A DNA stretch of 64,000 bases from Desulfosporosinus fructosivorans (GTDB lineage: Bacteria > Bacillota > Desulfitobacteriia > Desulfitobacteriales > Desulfitobacteriaceae): positions 620,001-684,000 of the forward strand of contig NZ_SPQQ01000003.1 of the NCBI RefSeq assembly GCF_004766045.1. The letters run 5' to 3'. Shown in pieces: positions 15,854 to 24,396 of the stretch. A model generated the notes under the pieces. The model was not told the DNA's origin. It did no database searches and was given only the letters and a program-made list of their open reading frames with translations. The translations under genes were made by a program, and so were the position numbers. Within the stretch, counting starts at the first letter, position 1; each line of letters begins with the position of its first letter.

Positions 15854-16696
15854 GTGAAAATTTCAATTTCGCCATGTCCCAACGACACATTTGTTTTTCA
15901 TGCCTGGGTACACGGTCTAATTCCTGGTGCACCTCGGCTTGATGTAACCTACGCAGACATTGATATTACGAATACTTTGGCAGCCGGCTCGGCGGGACCA
16001 GATGTTGTCAAGATTTCGTACGCTGCACTTCCCTGGGTCTTGTCTGAGTATGCATTGCTGCCATGTGGGGGCGCTTTGGGTAAAGGTTGCGGGCCAATGG
16101 TACTGACGTCAAACCGTGCGGGTTGTAACAATGATTCAGCAAGGCTATCCGGTAGACGTGTAGCGGTTCCTAGTGAACGATCAACCGCTTATTTGCTTTT
16201 CCGGTTATGGGCGGCTCAACATGTGCCAGGGGGAGTGGGTGAGATTGTCGTTTTGCCATTCCATGAAATAATGCCTGCGGTGCGTGACGGTTTGGTTGAT
16301 GCGGGGCTTGTGATCCACGAGGCACGTTTCACTTATCCTTCATATGGGCTAACCCTCTTAGCTGATTTAGGCAGTTGGTGGGAGCAAGATACTAACCTAC
16401 CGATCCCGCTGGGTGCGATCATTGCTCGACGTTCACTGGATTTACCTGCAATCACCGGTTGGATTCAGGCCTCGGTAAAATACGCCTGGGCTCACCCGGA
16501 GGAATCGAAGGAGTACATACTGCACCACAGTCAAGAATTGTCCCCTGAAGTAACTCAAGCACACATTAAACTGTATGTAAACGAGTTCACCGAAAATATT
16601 GGTGAGACAGGGTATAAGGCGGTTGTTGCCTTGTTAAGCCGAGCTTCGCAAGAAGGCCTAGTACCAAAGATTGATTTGACAGCACTATATTTGTAG
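15854..16696 (+). CDS. mqnD: 1,4-dihydroxy-6-naphthoate synthase
   Basis: Protein of 280 residues of the periplasmic-binding-protein-like MqnA/MqnD family, converting cyclic dehypoxanthinyl futalosine to 1,4-dihydroxy-6-naphthoate. The N-terminal I-S-P-C-P-N-D-T-F-V-F-H motif is diagnostic of MqnD, and the conserved G-L-V-I-H-E-A-R-F-T-Y segment is present near residue 150. GTG 15854 is the start; it is translationally coupled to mqnB. Menaquinone made here would serve anaerobic respiration, in line with the six-heme cytochrome nearby. A perfect palindromic terminator follows 12 bp after the stop. Confidence 0.92.
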   Translation: MKISISPCPNDTFVFHAWVHGLIPGAPRLDVTYADIDITNTLAAGSAGPDVVKISYAALPWVLSEYALLPCGGALGKGCGPMVLTSNRAGCNNDSARLSGRRVAVPSERSTAYLLFRLWAAQHVPGGVGEIVVLPFHEIMPAVRDGLVDAGLVIHEARFTYPSYGLTLLADLGSWWEQDTNLPIPLGAIIARRSLDLPAITGWIQASVKYAWAHPEESKEYILHHSQELSPEVTQAHIKLYVNEFTENIGETGYKAVVALLSRASQEGLVPKIDLTALYL

Positions 16697-16707
16697 AAAA
16701 AATTAAT

Positions 16708-16750
16708 AAACTTCAATAGCCATCCTATTTAGGATGGCTATTGAAGTTTA
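16708..16750. terminator. Perfect palindromic terminator after mqnD
   Basis: A perfect 20-bp stem (16708-16727 with 16730-16749) around two loop bases, flanked by A-run and T-run. Confidence 0.85.
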
Positions 16751-16837
16751 ATTAATATTACTTCTATGGAATATAAGCAAGCCACAAAACGTATCGTGTG
16801 GAGGGACCCTCACACTTGTTTGAGTTCTTGGTATTGG

Positions 16838-16895
16838 TATAAAGAGGGATTAATGGTTTTTTGGAGAATACTGTCAGGATTCGAGAAAGGCGGGT
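16838..16895 (+). repeat. Upstream repeat 1 of DUF2238 gene
   Basis: About 58 bp starting ATAAAGAGGGATTAATG, roughly 70-75% identical to 17682-17741. Each copy lies upstream of one gene (this one before the DUF2238-like gene, the other before the NfeD-flotillin operon), followed by a similar gtaaa...tttacaa stretch. It may be a duplicated regulatory region. Confidence 0.55.
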
Positions 16896-17030
16896 AAAAT
16901 TTTACAAAATTAATAAATTAAATGTAACCATATGGGATAGTAAACCCCTCTATAAATCGAAGGGGAGAATAGGGGGAATTTCAAGTTTTCAATTTGTACT
17001 ACAATGGAACGCAAAGGAGAAGAAATTGAA

Positions 17031-17663
17031 GTGAATCATGGACAAAATAAGATGGATTTTGAACTAAAACATATTGGCTTCTTATTAATTTTCTTGGTAA
17101 CTTTACTCTGGTCTGTCATTAATCCGAAGGATTTGTTCACGTGGTTTTTGGAGGTACTACCTGCTCTGATAGGGTTGGCAGTCATCCTAATCACTTATAA
17201 TCGTTTCAGACTGACCAACTTAGTGTATGTTTTGATATTAGGACATGCGATTATTTTGGTCATAGGGGGGCACTACACCTATGCTGAAATGCCTTTCTTT
17301 AATTGGCTACGAGATACGTTTCAGCTTGATCGGAATTATTACGATCGTTTGGGTCATTTCGTACAGGGCTTTGTGCCTGCAATTATTTGTCGAGAAATAC
17401 TATTATACAAGTCCCCTATAAAGAGTGGTAAACTATTGTCTTTCCTTGTTATTAGTATTTGTCTTGCGATTAGCGCTTCGTACGAATTAATAGAATGGGG
17501 TGTAGCGGTAACTACTGGTAGTGCAGCGGATGCTTTTTTAGGGACTCAAGGAGATGTCTGGGATACGCAATGGGATATGTTTCTGGCCTTATGTGGGGCG
17601 GTAATTTCTCTGCTAACACTTCAAAGATTCCATGATTCTGTTCTGAAACAAAGGCACCAGTGA
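17031..17663 (+). CDS. DUF2238 (YjdF-like) membrane protein
   Basis: Integral membrane protein of about 210 residues with six hydrophobic segments and the family signature D-R-x-x-H-F-x-Q-G near the middle, later Y-E-L-I-E-W and D-x-x-W-D-T-Q-W-D-M. This matches the DUF2238/YjdF family, whose function is unknown. GTG 17031 is chosen because AAAGGAG precedes it; ATG 17004 has no ribosome site, and ATG 17052 remains possible. It lies upstream of the NfeD-flotillin pair and shares an upstream repeat with it. Confidence 0.8.
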   Translation: MNHGQNKMDFELKHIGFLLIFLVTLLWSVINPKDLFTWFLEVLPALIGLAVILITYNRFRLTNLVYVLILGHAIILVIGGHYTYAEMPFFNWLRDTFQLDRNYYDRLGHFVQGFVPAIICREILLYKSPIKSGKLLSFLVISICLAISASYELIEWGVAVTTGSAADAFLGTQGDVWDTQWDMFLALCGAVISLLTLQRFHDSVLKQRHQ

Positions 17664-17681
17664 ATTATAATTCCGTTTGTG

Positions 17682-17741
17682 AATAAAGAGGGATTTATTG
17701 GGTTCTAGAGAATAATATTAGAATATAGGAAAAAGGTGGAG
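17682..17741 (+). repeat. Upstream repeat 2 before the NfeD gene
   Basis: Second copy of the sequence at 16838-16895 (ATAAAGAGGGATTTATTGGG...). Located about 50 bp before the NfeD-like start. Confidence 0.55.
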
Positions 17742-17789
17742 GTAATTTGGAGAAATGGGAGTAAACCTTTACAAGGGGGAGGTGGTAGC

Positions 17790-18368
17790 TTGAATATGGA
17801 TACCATGACGAGCATATTCAATGTATGTTTACTAACGGGGTTTGCTGTACCAATCCTGAATCTGTTAACAGGTGTATTCGGGTCAATATTCGATGGGAAT
17901 TTCGACTTAGATACAGGTCATGATTTTGATGGATTCGTACCATTCAATTTAATGTGTACTTGTTTTGCATTGATTGTTTTTGGGTCGCTCGGAAGATTGT
18001 GTGTGCCATATATGACGAATACCTTATTTAAAGCCATAATTATTGCGTTGTTAGCGTTAGTATCTTTTGTAGCTTATTTGTTGTTATATAAATATGTAAT
18101 AGTTAAGTTGAAACGTAATAGCCCTTTAGCAATAACGAGTTATGAGATAGTGGGGTTAGTAGGGAAATTAACGTTGAGGGTGACACAGGATAGTGATGGG
18201 GTTGTATCCGTATTGGATAGTACTGGGGCAGCCATATCTTATAGGGCTAGGGCATGTGACTTCTATAAATTTGACGATAGCGGTAGGATAGACCAAGGAA
18301 CAGAAGTTGTGGTCACAGGGTTTGATAAGGATGCAAATATTTATTATGTACATCCGTTGTACGAATAG
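17790..18368 (+). CDS. NfeD-like membrane protein (YuaF type)
   Basis: Protein of about 192 residues: three hydrophobic segments, then a C-terminal OB-fold-like soluble domain (G-L-V-G-K-L-T-L-R-V and later G-T-E-V-V-V-T-G-F). NfeD/YuaF proteins partner with flotillins in membrane microdomain organisation, and the flotillin gene follows by 24 bp, which fixes the role. TTG 17790 is chosen for its GGGGGAGG Shine-Dalgarno; ATG 17796 is nearly as good. In Bacillus subtilis the homologous operon is controlled by sigma-W; no such promoter was confirmed here. Confidence 0.8.
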   Translation: MNMDTMTSIFNVCLLTGFAVPILNLLTGVFGSIFDGNFDLDTGHDFDGFVPFNLMCTCFALIVFGSLGRLCVPYMTNTLFKAIIIALLALVSFVAYLLLYKYVIVKLKRNSPLAITSYEIVGLVGKLTLRVTQDSDGVVSVLDSTGAAISYRARACDFYKFDDSGRIDQGTEVVVTGFDKDANIYYVHPLYE

Positions 18369-18392
18369 AAAAAGAAAGTGGAGGTGGATTTA

Positions 18393-19997
18393 ATGTTTAA
18401 TTCGGTCTTTGGGGTTGTAGGGATAATCTTGTTAGGTCTTATTCTTATCATCGTGGCGGTATTGAGCACGTGGAAAAAGATACCCTCAGATAAAGCGGCT
18501 GTAATTGTTGGGTTGGGCAAACCTAAGGTAGTAACTGGTGGCGGTACAATGGTAATCCCGATTATACAGAGAATGGATGTAATTACACTAGAGAACATTA
18601 TGTTTCCTGTAGAAATCCGACAAACTAAGACGGCATTAGGGGTCCCACTTAATGCAGAAGGTATAGTTGTAATTAAGGTGAAGAATGATGAAAATAGCAT
18701 TTTAGCTGCAGTGCAACAGTTTAACTGTACAAAAGATGAGCAAACATTAACTACAATCAGAACCCAAGCATCCGAAATATGTAAAGGTAAACTTCGCGAA
18801 ATTGTATCATCCATGAGTGTCGAGGATATTTACAATGATAGGGAAAGCTTTTCAGCTAAAGTACAGCAGGTAGCAGGAACCGAACTGGGCGAAATGGGTC
18901 TTGAGCTCAAATCATTCACTATCAATGACATCACGGATGATGAAGGATACATTGAGGCTCTTGGTAAAGAGCAAATCGCAAAGGTTAAATCATCCGCTGC
19001 TATTGCGGAAGCTGAAGCGGCTAAAGAACGTGAAATTCGTACTGCAGAGGCGCTTAGAGAACAGCAAATTAAAACGGCAGAGGCTCGTAGACTTGGTAAA
19101 CAGGCAGAGCTCGGGGCAGAGGCTCAAATTGCTGAGGCAGAAAAAGATAAAGAGTTAAAGATACTCGGGTACAAGAGGGACCAAGAAACCCAGAAAGCCG
19201 TAGCGGATGCGGCCTATCAAATTCAGCAAAACATTACCTCTAAAGAAGTTAAGAATACTGAAATGGATGCACTTGTGCTTGAAAAGCAACGTGATAAGGA
19301 AGTAGCTGAAGCGCAAGTACAGGTAATGATCATAACAGAAGAGAAGAATATCGAGCTGGCTAAACGTAAGGCTGAGAGAAAAGAAGCTGAGCTATTAGAG
19401 ACGGTTGTTAAGCCTGCTGAAGCGGCTCGACAAAAACAACAATTAGAGGCAGAAGGGAAAAAGTTTGAACAAGTTAAAGCGGCTGAAGCCGAAGCGGAAA
19501 AACTCCGCTTAGAGGGTGAGGCTCAGGCTAGTGTCATTGAGGCGGTGGGTAATGCGGAGGCTGGTGCCATAAGGGCGAAGGGGTTAGCGGAAGCTGATGC
19601 ACTTGCGGAGAAAGCAGAAGCACTTGCAAAAATGAACGAGGCAGGTAAACTCCAGATGGTTATTGAAAAACTTCCTGAAATCGCACGAGCAGTTGCTGAA
19701 CCTCTAGCTAGAATTGATAAAATTACAATCATTGGTGGTGGGGGTGGTTCAGATGGAACATCTGAAGTAGCGAGATACACAGTGGGGGCACTTAAGGCAG
19801 TAACTGAGGCCCTAAAGGAAACGATTGGGTTTGATCTTATGGATGTAATGAAGGCAAATACATTCGAAGCCAAGACAACCAAGAACATCAACCTTGATGT
19901 AAAGGGTCTGCCGGAGGGTCAAGGATTAAGCAACGAGACTATAAGTGCTGCTGTAGATAAAATAATCGAAGATACTGAGAAAACAACCAATGCTTAA
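18393..19997 (+). CDS. floT: Flotillin (FloT/YuaG type)
   Basis: Protein of 534 residues. A short N-terminal membrane hairpin (about 5-27) is followed by the SPFH/PHB domain (about 30-190) and a long heptad-rich coiled coil of alanine/glutamate/lysine repeats (about 195-430), then a glycine-rich turn and a C-terminal segment. This is the standard flotillin layout and length. It scaffolds functional membrane microdomains. Strong GGAGG before ATG 18393. It forms an operon with the NfeD-like gene and is followed by a hairpin terminator. Confidence 0.93.
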   Translation: MFNSVFGVVGIILLGLILIIVAVLSTWKKIPSDKAAVIVGLGKPKVVTGGGTMVIPIIQRMDVITLENIMFPVEIRQTKTALGVPLNAEGIVVIKVKNDENSILAAVQQFNCTKDEQTLTTIRTQASEICKGKLREIVSSMSVEDIYNDRESFSAKVQQVAGTELGEMGLELKSFTINDITDDEGYIEALGKEQIAKVKSSAAIAEAEAAKEREIRTAEALREQQIKTAEARRLGKQAELGAEAQIAEAEKDKELKILGYKRDQETQKAVADAAYQIQQNITSKEVKNTEMDALVLEKQRDKEVAEAQVQVMIITEEKNIELAKRKAERKEAELLETVVKPAEAARQKQQLEAEGKKFEQVKAAEAEAEKLRLEGEAQASVIEAVGNAEAGAIRAKGLAEADALAEKAEALAKMNEAGKLQMVIEKLPEIARAVAEPLARIDKITIIGGGGGSDGTSEVARYTVGALKAVTEALKETIGFDLMDVMKANTFEAKTTKNINLDVKGLPEGQGLSNETISAAVDKIIEDTEKTTNA

Positions 19998-20010
19998 CAA
20001 AAAAATGTTA

Positions 20011-20048
20011 AAAAGTAGGGTGCCTAATTTATAGGCGCCCTACTTTTA
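20011..20048 (+). terminator. Terminator of the NfeD-flotillin operon
   Basis: Stem AAAAGTAGGGTGCCTA/TAGGCGCCCTACTTTT (one G-T type mismatch) 14 bp after the stop. Confidence 0.8.
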
Positions 20049-20355
20049 AGTTACCTTAAAAACTGGATCATTAGATACGAATTTAGGGCGAGTCTATGGT
20101 TCAGAGGGCCCAGTCTGAAAAGCCAGCACTGGTAAGTTTAGTCGTCAGAAAACCTGGGATGCGTGGTTGTTTGCAGAGAATTGATGGACATGACCTAACG
20201 AAAGTTATAACTCGAACAATCTTATTGTTTCTAGCCTAATTTCTAAAGAAATCGTCAAAGGGGAAATAGGTATTCTTAAAAATTGGATTAAAATGTAACA
20301 GTAACCATAAATATACTTAGTGAATATAGTATCCTAGATAAGGAGGTGTTTTCTG
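20049..20355. other. Intergenic stretch before cotD
   Basis: About 300 bp with no supported gene. It must contain the promoter of the spore coat gene, which in this family is read by a mother-cell sigma factor; I could not place its boxes with confidence. Confidence 0.4.
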
Positions 20356-20625
20356 GTGCATGGTTGTGTAAGACCAATTTGTTGCCCCCCACAGTATTGC
20401 GTGCAAGATTTTTACACCCAACGATTTGTCCCTGTAATCCATCCGATTGTGACTATCAATCGCCAAAACATTGTCGATGTTCCTCAGCATATTTATCAGC
20501 GAGCCGAAAGAACCGTGGTTGTTAATCAAGGCTTTCAAGGTCAAGTACAAGGGCAAGGAGCGGACTTTCTAGCTGCTCAAGGGACTCAAGGAACTCAAGG
20601 ATTCACTAATCGTCTTTTTCGTTAA
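20356..20625 (+). CDS. cotD: CotD-family inner spore coat protein
   Basis: Protein of 89 residues with a cysteine-rich start (C-V-R-P-I-C-C-P-P-Q-Y-C), a central V-P-V-I-H-P-I-V segment typical of CotD, and a glutamine/glycine-rich C-terminal tail with G-T-Q repeats. CotD is a mother-cell-made inner coat component. The gene starts at GTG 20356 behind a perfect AGGAGGT. It marks the organism as a spore former. Monocistronic with its own terminator. Confidence 0.85.
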   Translation: MHGCVRPICCPPQYCVQDFYTQRFVPVIHPIVTINRQNIVDVPQHIYQRAERTVVVNQGFQGQVQGQGADFLAAQGTQGTQGFTNRLFR

Positions 20626-20647
20626 ATCATATGGGAACTAAAATCCT

Positions 20648-20676
20648 ATACCACGCTTATTTCAAGCGTGGTATTT
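20648..20676 (+). terminator. Terminator of cotD
   Basis: Perfect 11-bp stem ATACCACGCTT/AAGCGTGGTAT followed by TT, 22 bp after the stop. Confidence 0.85.
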
Positions 20677-20691
20677 ATCTAATCTTTCATA

Positions 20692-20720
20692 TAGACAATT
20701 CCACAATAGTTAGTTAAAAT
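20692..20720 (+). promoter_or_regulatory. Housekeeping-type promoter of the CoA ligase leader
   Basis: TAGACA (20692-20697), exactly 17 bp, then TAAAAT (20715-20720). A transcript would begin near 20727, just before the structured leader. Confidence 0.6.
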
Positions 20721-20726
20721 AGATAA

Positions 20727-20888
20727 GGTAGAACCTGTGAGTTGTTTCACAGGGTGTAGTAAGGTAGCAGGAGTGACTGGAAGAATTGGTATATAGGTGA
20801 ATTTTCACAGTACGGAAGGATGGTAGAGAGAAATGCATTTAACGATTGTATTTAAGTAGCTATCCTTTTTGTGATAGCTATTTTTGTT
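20727..20888 (+). promoter_or_regulatory. Structured leader with terminator, possible unknown riboswitch
   Basis: Between the promoter and the CoA ligase start is a ~230-nt leader. It contains the hairpin CCTGTGA-N6-TCACAGG (20734-20753), a GTGA/TCAC hairpin (20797-20808) and a terminator, TAGCTATC/GATAGCTA (20857-20880) plus TTTTT. GGAAGGAT (20814-20821) can pair with ATCCTTTT (20862-20869), which would break the terminator stem. Mutually exclusive pairings of this kind are the mark of an attenuator. I do not recognise it as any known riboswitch class. Confidence 0.5.
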
Positions 20889-20955
20889 TTCTTGTATCTC
20901 TATCAAACAGCAACGGGTTTTAGAAATCATTCAGTAGAAGAAAGGTTGGTTAATC

Positions 20956-22263
20956 GTGATCTGGAATAAAGAACAAGAATGTATGACCCGCAGTCGATTA
21001 GAAGAACTGCAACTGGAACGTCTGAAGTGGACAGTTAACAGGGTGTACAATAAGGTTCCGCATTATAGGGCTAAATTAGATGAACTAGGTATCAAACCCG
21101 AGGATATCAAATCCTTGGCGGATATAAAGCGTTTGCCTTTTACTTCAAAGGTCGACTTAAGGGATAATTATCCCTTTGGTCTCTTCGCCGTCCCTCAGAA
21201 GGAAGTTGTTCGTGTCCATGCCTCATCGGGTACCACTGGCCGACCGGTGGTCGTCGGTTATACTGCTAACGATCTGAATACCTGGACTGATCTGACGGCT
21301 CGTATGGTTACTATGGCCGGCGTCACCTCGGAGGACGTTGCCCAGGTAGCTTTTAACTACGGCCTTTTCACAGGAGGGTTTGGTTTGCATTATGGCTTAG
21401 AAAGGGCAGGGGCCCTTGTCGTCCCCGTTTCTGGCGGGAATACCGAACGACAGATTATGTTAATGCAAGATTTTGGCACTACAGTGCTCATTGCTACACC
21501 TAGCTATTCTTTATATATCGCTGAAGTTGCTCATAAAATGGGGGTAGATATCTCCTCGTTGAAACTACGGGTCGGGTTGTTTGGGGGGGAACCCTGGACG
21601 GAGGAAATGCGTAAGGAAATTGAATCCAGGCTTCATATTATTGCTACAGATAACTACGGACTAAGTGAGGTCATGGGGCCGGGTGTCGCTGGAGAATGTG
21701 TACACAAGTGCGGTCATCATATTGCAGAAGACCACTTTATCATAGAGACTATTGATCCCGAGACAGGTGAAGTCCTCGAACCTGGCCAGGAAGGGGAGAT
21801 GGTTTTTACTTCCTTGACTAAGGAAGCGTTTCCGGTGATCCGCTTTCGGACCAAGGACATCTCTTGCATTACCCAAGAGCCCTGCGAGTGTGGTCGCACC
21901 ACTGCGCGTATGCGCAAGATCATCGGGCGGACGGATGATATGCTGATTATTCGAGGAGTTAATGTCTTTCCTTCCCAGATTGAAAGCGTCCTAATGACCA
22001 TCGAGGGTATCGGTCCTCATTATGTCATCAATGTTCATAGACGTAACTTCCTTGATGAACTTGAGGTAGTAGTTGAACTCACCCGTGAAGATTTGCTCGA
22101 ACCCTATTCTAAGCTGGAAGACTTCACAGGATACATCCGCCAGAAGCTTCACGGCGTTCTCTCCATTAATGTTCGCTTAAAGATCGTTCAGCCAGGAACC
22201 CTAGAACGCAGTGCAGGTAAGGCCAAGCGGGTCTTTGATTACCGCAATCAGTCCAATCAGTAG
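20956..22263 (+). CDS. paaK: Phenylacetate-CoA ligase family enzyme
   Basis: AMP-forming acyl-CoA ligase of 435 residues, the length of PaaK. The phosphate-binding loop A-S-S-G-T-T-G-R-P is near residue 92; Y-G-L-S-E-V-M-G-P-G near 234, the R-T-D-D-M-L-I-I-R-G-V-N hinge near 328 and a C-terminal K-A-K-R-V lysine are all present. It activates an aryl-acetic or related acid to its CoA thioester with ATP. In anaerobes such enzymes also occur as arylacetate ligases next to indolepyruvate oxidoreductases; none is next to it here. GTG 20956 start. Preceded by an attenuator-like leader. Confidence 0.88.
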   Translation: MIWNKEQECMTRSRLEELQLERLKWTVNRVYNKVPHYRAKLDELGIKPEDIKSLADIKRLPFTSKVDLRDNYPFGLFAVPQKEVVRVHASSGTTGRPVVVGYTANDLNTWTDLTARMVTMAGVTSEDVAQVAFNYGLFTGGFGLHYGLERAGALVVPVSGGNTERQIMLMQDFGTTVLIATPSYSLYIAEVAHKMGVDISSLKLRVGLFGGEPWTEEMRKEIESRLHIIATDNYGLSEVMGPGVAGECVHKCGHHIAEDHFIIETIDPETGEVLEPGQEGEMVFTSLTKEAFPVIRFRTKDISCITQEPCECGRTTARMRKIIGRTDDMLIIRGVNVFPSQIESVLMTIEGIGPHYVINVHRRNFLDELEVVVELTREDLLEPYSKLEDFTGYIRQKLHGVLSINVRLKIVQPGTLERSAGKAKRVFDYRNQSNQ

Positions 22264-22345
22264 GAGTGATTCATGAGCTGCCTGTGCGAATTTTTAATTG
22301 CAAATCCGTACAAGAGGATTGAATTTGAATGAGGTGCTAATTGAG

Positions 22346-23941
22346 ATGTCAATAAGTTCGCTTTTACTTACGTTGACCCCTATTGCCGTAATCATATGGA
22401 TGCTCGTTGTTTGGAAGAAGCCTGCGGATATTAGTGGTATCGTAGGATGGATCGCTATATCAGTTATTGCTTTCTTTTTCTTCCAAACGAGTCTTGAAGT
22501 GATATTCAGGTCTACCATTGCTGGGTGGGTAAAGTCTTTTACTGTCTCTTTAGTAGTCGCAACTTCTTTATTGCAGATGGCTTATATGGAGAAGACAGGT
22601 GCGCTCAAGAGGATTATTATTTTAATTAAAACGATTGCCAGCGATAACAAGGCAGTTCAAATCATGTTGGTAAATATCGGATTTGGCACCCTAATGGTGT
22701 CTGTGGGGGCTACTCCTGTATCCCTGCTTCCGCCTATTATGTTGGCACTTGGTTATTCAACTTATGTTTCAATAGCACTGCCTTGTATTGGGTATGATGC
22801 TCTTTGCACCTATGCACTTTTGGGGGCCCCCATTGTCGTTTTTGTCGACGTGGCGAATTCATTTCTCGGCAAGGGTCATGAAATTAGCTTATCACAGGCT
22901 GGTGGAGTGTTTTTCATGTTCCTGCCAGTCATTTCTACCTTGATTGGTTTCTGCATGCTCTGGATTGTCGGACGGTGGCAAGGAATCAAAGATGGCTGGC
23001 TACCGTGCATTATTACTGGAGGGGTAATAACTCTCGTCTCATATTTTACCAATCAAGTAGATAGATTAGTGGTTCTGACCGGAATCATGTGTGGCGCAGC
23101 CGTAATTGTCGCCATGGTAGTTTACCTTAAGGCAACTGGGAACAAGGTCATTGACAAGAGTAGGCTCACAGCTGAGGAATTGGAGTATGAAAAAAAGTTC
23201 TCCCTCTGGAAGGCCTTAACACCTTGGGGAATCCTTATTGTAGTCATTATCGCGCTCAACCTTCCTACGGATATGTTTAACTTTCTATATCGGAAGGTTA
23301 CTCTGCCAATCACTGGTTTGTCAGCAGATGGTAAGCCTATTATGACGAGAGCGTTGTGGAACGCCTATACTTGGATCTTTGTGAGTACCTTTCTCTCTAT
23401 GGCCTTTATAAAACCAACGTCTTCTCAATTGAAAGAGACCTTTAGGGTGTGGGCGAAGAGGGCTCCCCGACCAGTTTTTGCAGTAGCTATTTTCTTTAGT
23501 ATAGGGGAAATAATGAACATGTCCGGTTATGATATGGTAGCCAATAAGTATGCTGTTGCAAGCATGGTGCAGGTCTTAGCGAACTTTTCATCCCAGATCT
23601 TCAGTAACGCTTACGGTTCGGTTGTTGCTTTCATTGGCTTATTGGGAGGATTTATTACTGGTAGCGAAGCTTCAACGATTGCAATGTTTGCAACGTATAC
23701 AATGAAGACAGCAAACATACTTGAGATGGGTGTGACAGGAATGCTCATTATCACTGCTGGTTTGGCCTTTGGTGGCGGACTAGCAAGTGTTATTTCTCCA
23801 GCAAAGTTACAAAACGCTGCAGCAGCAATTGATAAGTTAGGTGAAGAAACAAAGGTTATTAGAATCGCCTTTGTATTTGCCTTACTGTTAACAGTAGTGA
23901 CAGCTGTTTTGGTAGTCGTATTTTTGAAGATGTATGTCTAA
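22346..23941 (+). CDS. lctP: L-lactate permease family transporter
   Basis: Membrane protein of 531 residues with about 13 hydrophobic segments. The conserved segment G-Y-D-A-L-C-T-Y-A-L-L-G-A-P near residue 147, an S-V-G-A-T-P-V-S motif and a late G-S-E-A-S-T segment place it in the LctP/LldP lactate permease family, which takes up lactate or glycolate with protons. ATG 22346 is preferred (GAGGTG 9 nt upstream) although the frame is open from 22298. No lactate dehydrogenase gene is adjacent, so its substrate could be another hydroxy acid used by this catabolic region. Confidence 0.85.
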   Translation: MSISSLLLTLTPIAVIIWMLVVWKKPADISGIVGWIAISVIAFFFFQTSLEVIFRSTIAGWVKSFTVSLVVATSLLQMAYMEKTGALKRIIILIKTIASDNKAVQIMLVNIGFGTLMVSVGATPVSLLPPIMLALGYSTYVSIALPCIGYDALCTYALLGAPIVVFVDVANSFLGKGHEISLSQAGGVFFMFLPVISTLIGFCMLWIVGRWQGIKDGWLPCIITGGVITLVSYFTNQVDRLVVLTGIMCGAAVIVAMVVYLKATGNKVIDKSRLTAEELEYEKKFSLWKALTPWGILIVVIIALNLPTDMFNFLYRKVTLPITGLSADGKPIMTRALWNAYTWIFVSTFLSMAFIKPTSSQLKETFRVWAKRAPRPVFAVAIFFSIGEIMNMSGYDMVANKYAVASMVQVLANFSSQIFSNAYGSVVAFIGLLGGFITGSEASTIAMFATYTMKTANILEMGVTGMLIITAGLAFGGGLASVISPAKLQNAAAAIDKLGEETKVIRIAFVFALLLTVVTAVLVVVFLKMYV

Positions 23942-23957
23942 TTAGCAGGGTCTTAAC

Positions 23958-24021
23958 CGAGAGACAGAGAAAAGCCCATTATCCCGACTTGAGAGGGGGA
24001 ATGGGCTTTTCCCGTCTCTCG
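23958..24021. terminator. Large imperfect palindromic terminator
   Basis: CGAGAGACAGAGAAAAGCCCATT pairs with AATGGGCTTTTCCCGTCTCTCG (one internal mismatch zone) 17 bp after the permease stop. Its right arm merges with the lead-in of dispersed repeat copy D. Confidence 0.75.
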
Positions 24022-24128
24022 TGAGACTTCCCCTTATTACAAGTGGGAGTGGCAGCTCGTACTCTGATTCGGTGGGGGTAGACTCACTCACGGAAGCCTC
24101 GATGTTTTTGTTAAGTTAGCTAGTTCAC
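24019..24128 (+). repeat. Two-hairpin dispersed repeat, copy D
   Basis: Carries the shared lead-in TCGTGAGACT, hairpin 1 core (TTCCCCTTATTACAAGTGGGAGT), the middle motif TTCGGTGGGGGTAGACTCACTCACGGAAGCCTCGATG and the terminal GTTCAC (24123-24128). The usual second hairpin is replaced by GTTTTTGTTAAGTT, which pairs with four AACTT repeats directly after the element (24129-24152). Confidence 0.8.
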
Positions 24129-24200
24129 TTAACTTAACTTAACTTAACAAAAACGGAATCGAGTGGGTTCGCTTGTAGAAATATCGAGTAACAACAATTT

Positions 24201-24258
24201 GGTTGCATTGTTAATACAATGTATCAAATATGCAACCGTTTTGTAGTGGGTATGCAAC
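24201..24258 (+). promoter_or_regulatory. Probable enhancer (UAS) for the sigma-54 activator
   Basis: Inverted repeat GGTTGCAT (24201-24208) and ATGCAACC (24230-24237), with an inner ATTGT-taat-ACAAT palindrome and a third half-site TATGCAAC (24251-24258). It lies about 150-195 bp before the sigma-54 promoter, the usual place for an enhancer-binding protein. Confidence 0.55.
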
Positions 24259-24312
24259 TAATAATTGGAGTTGACTAAAAAGACTTAGGAAAATAGATTA
24301 ATAGGACCATTA

Positions 24313-24366
24313 TAGATAAGTCCGAATTTACAAATTTATCAGTAAATTCGGACTTATCTATTTTTT
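24313..24366. terminator. Palindromic terminator upstream of the sigma-54 promoter
   Basis: Perfect 18-bp stem (24313-24330 with 24343-24360) followed by TTTTTT. It lies between the enhancer-like repeat and the promoter, perhaps insulating the operon from upstream transcription. Confidence 0.75.
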
Positions 24367-24396
24367 CGGAAACTTTATTTGGTAATTCAATCGGTT

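Noticed and set aside
24129-24152. AACTT tandem as a CRISPR-like or VNTR array
   Set aside because: Only about four 5-7 bp units, no spacers; it is explained as part of a local hairpin.
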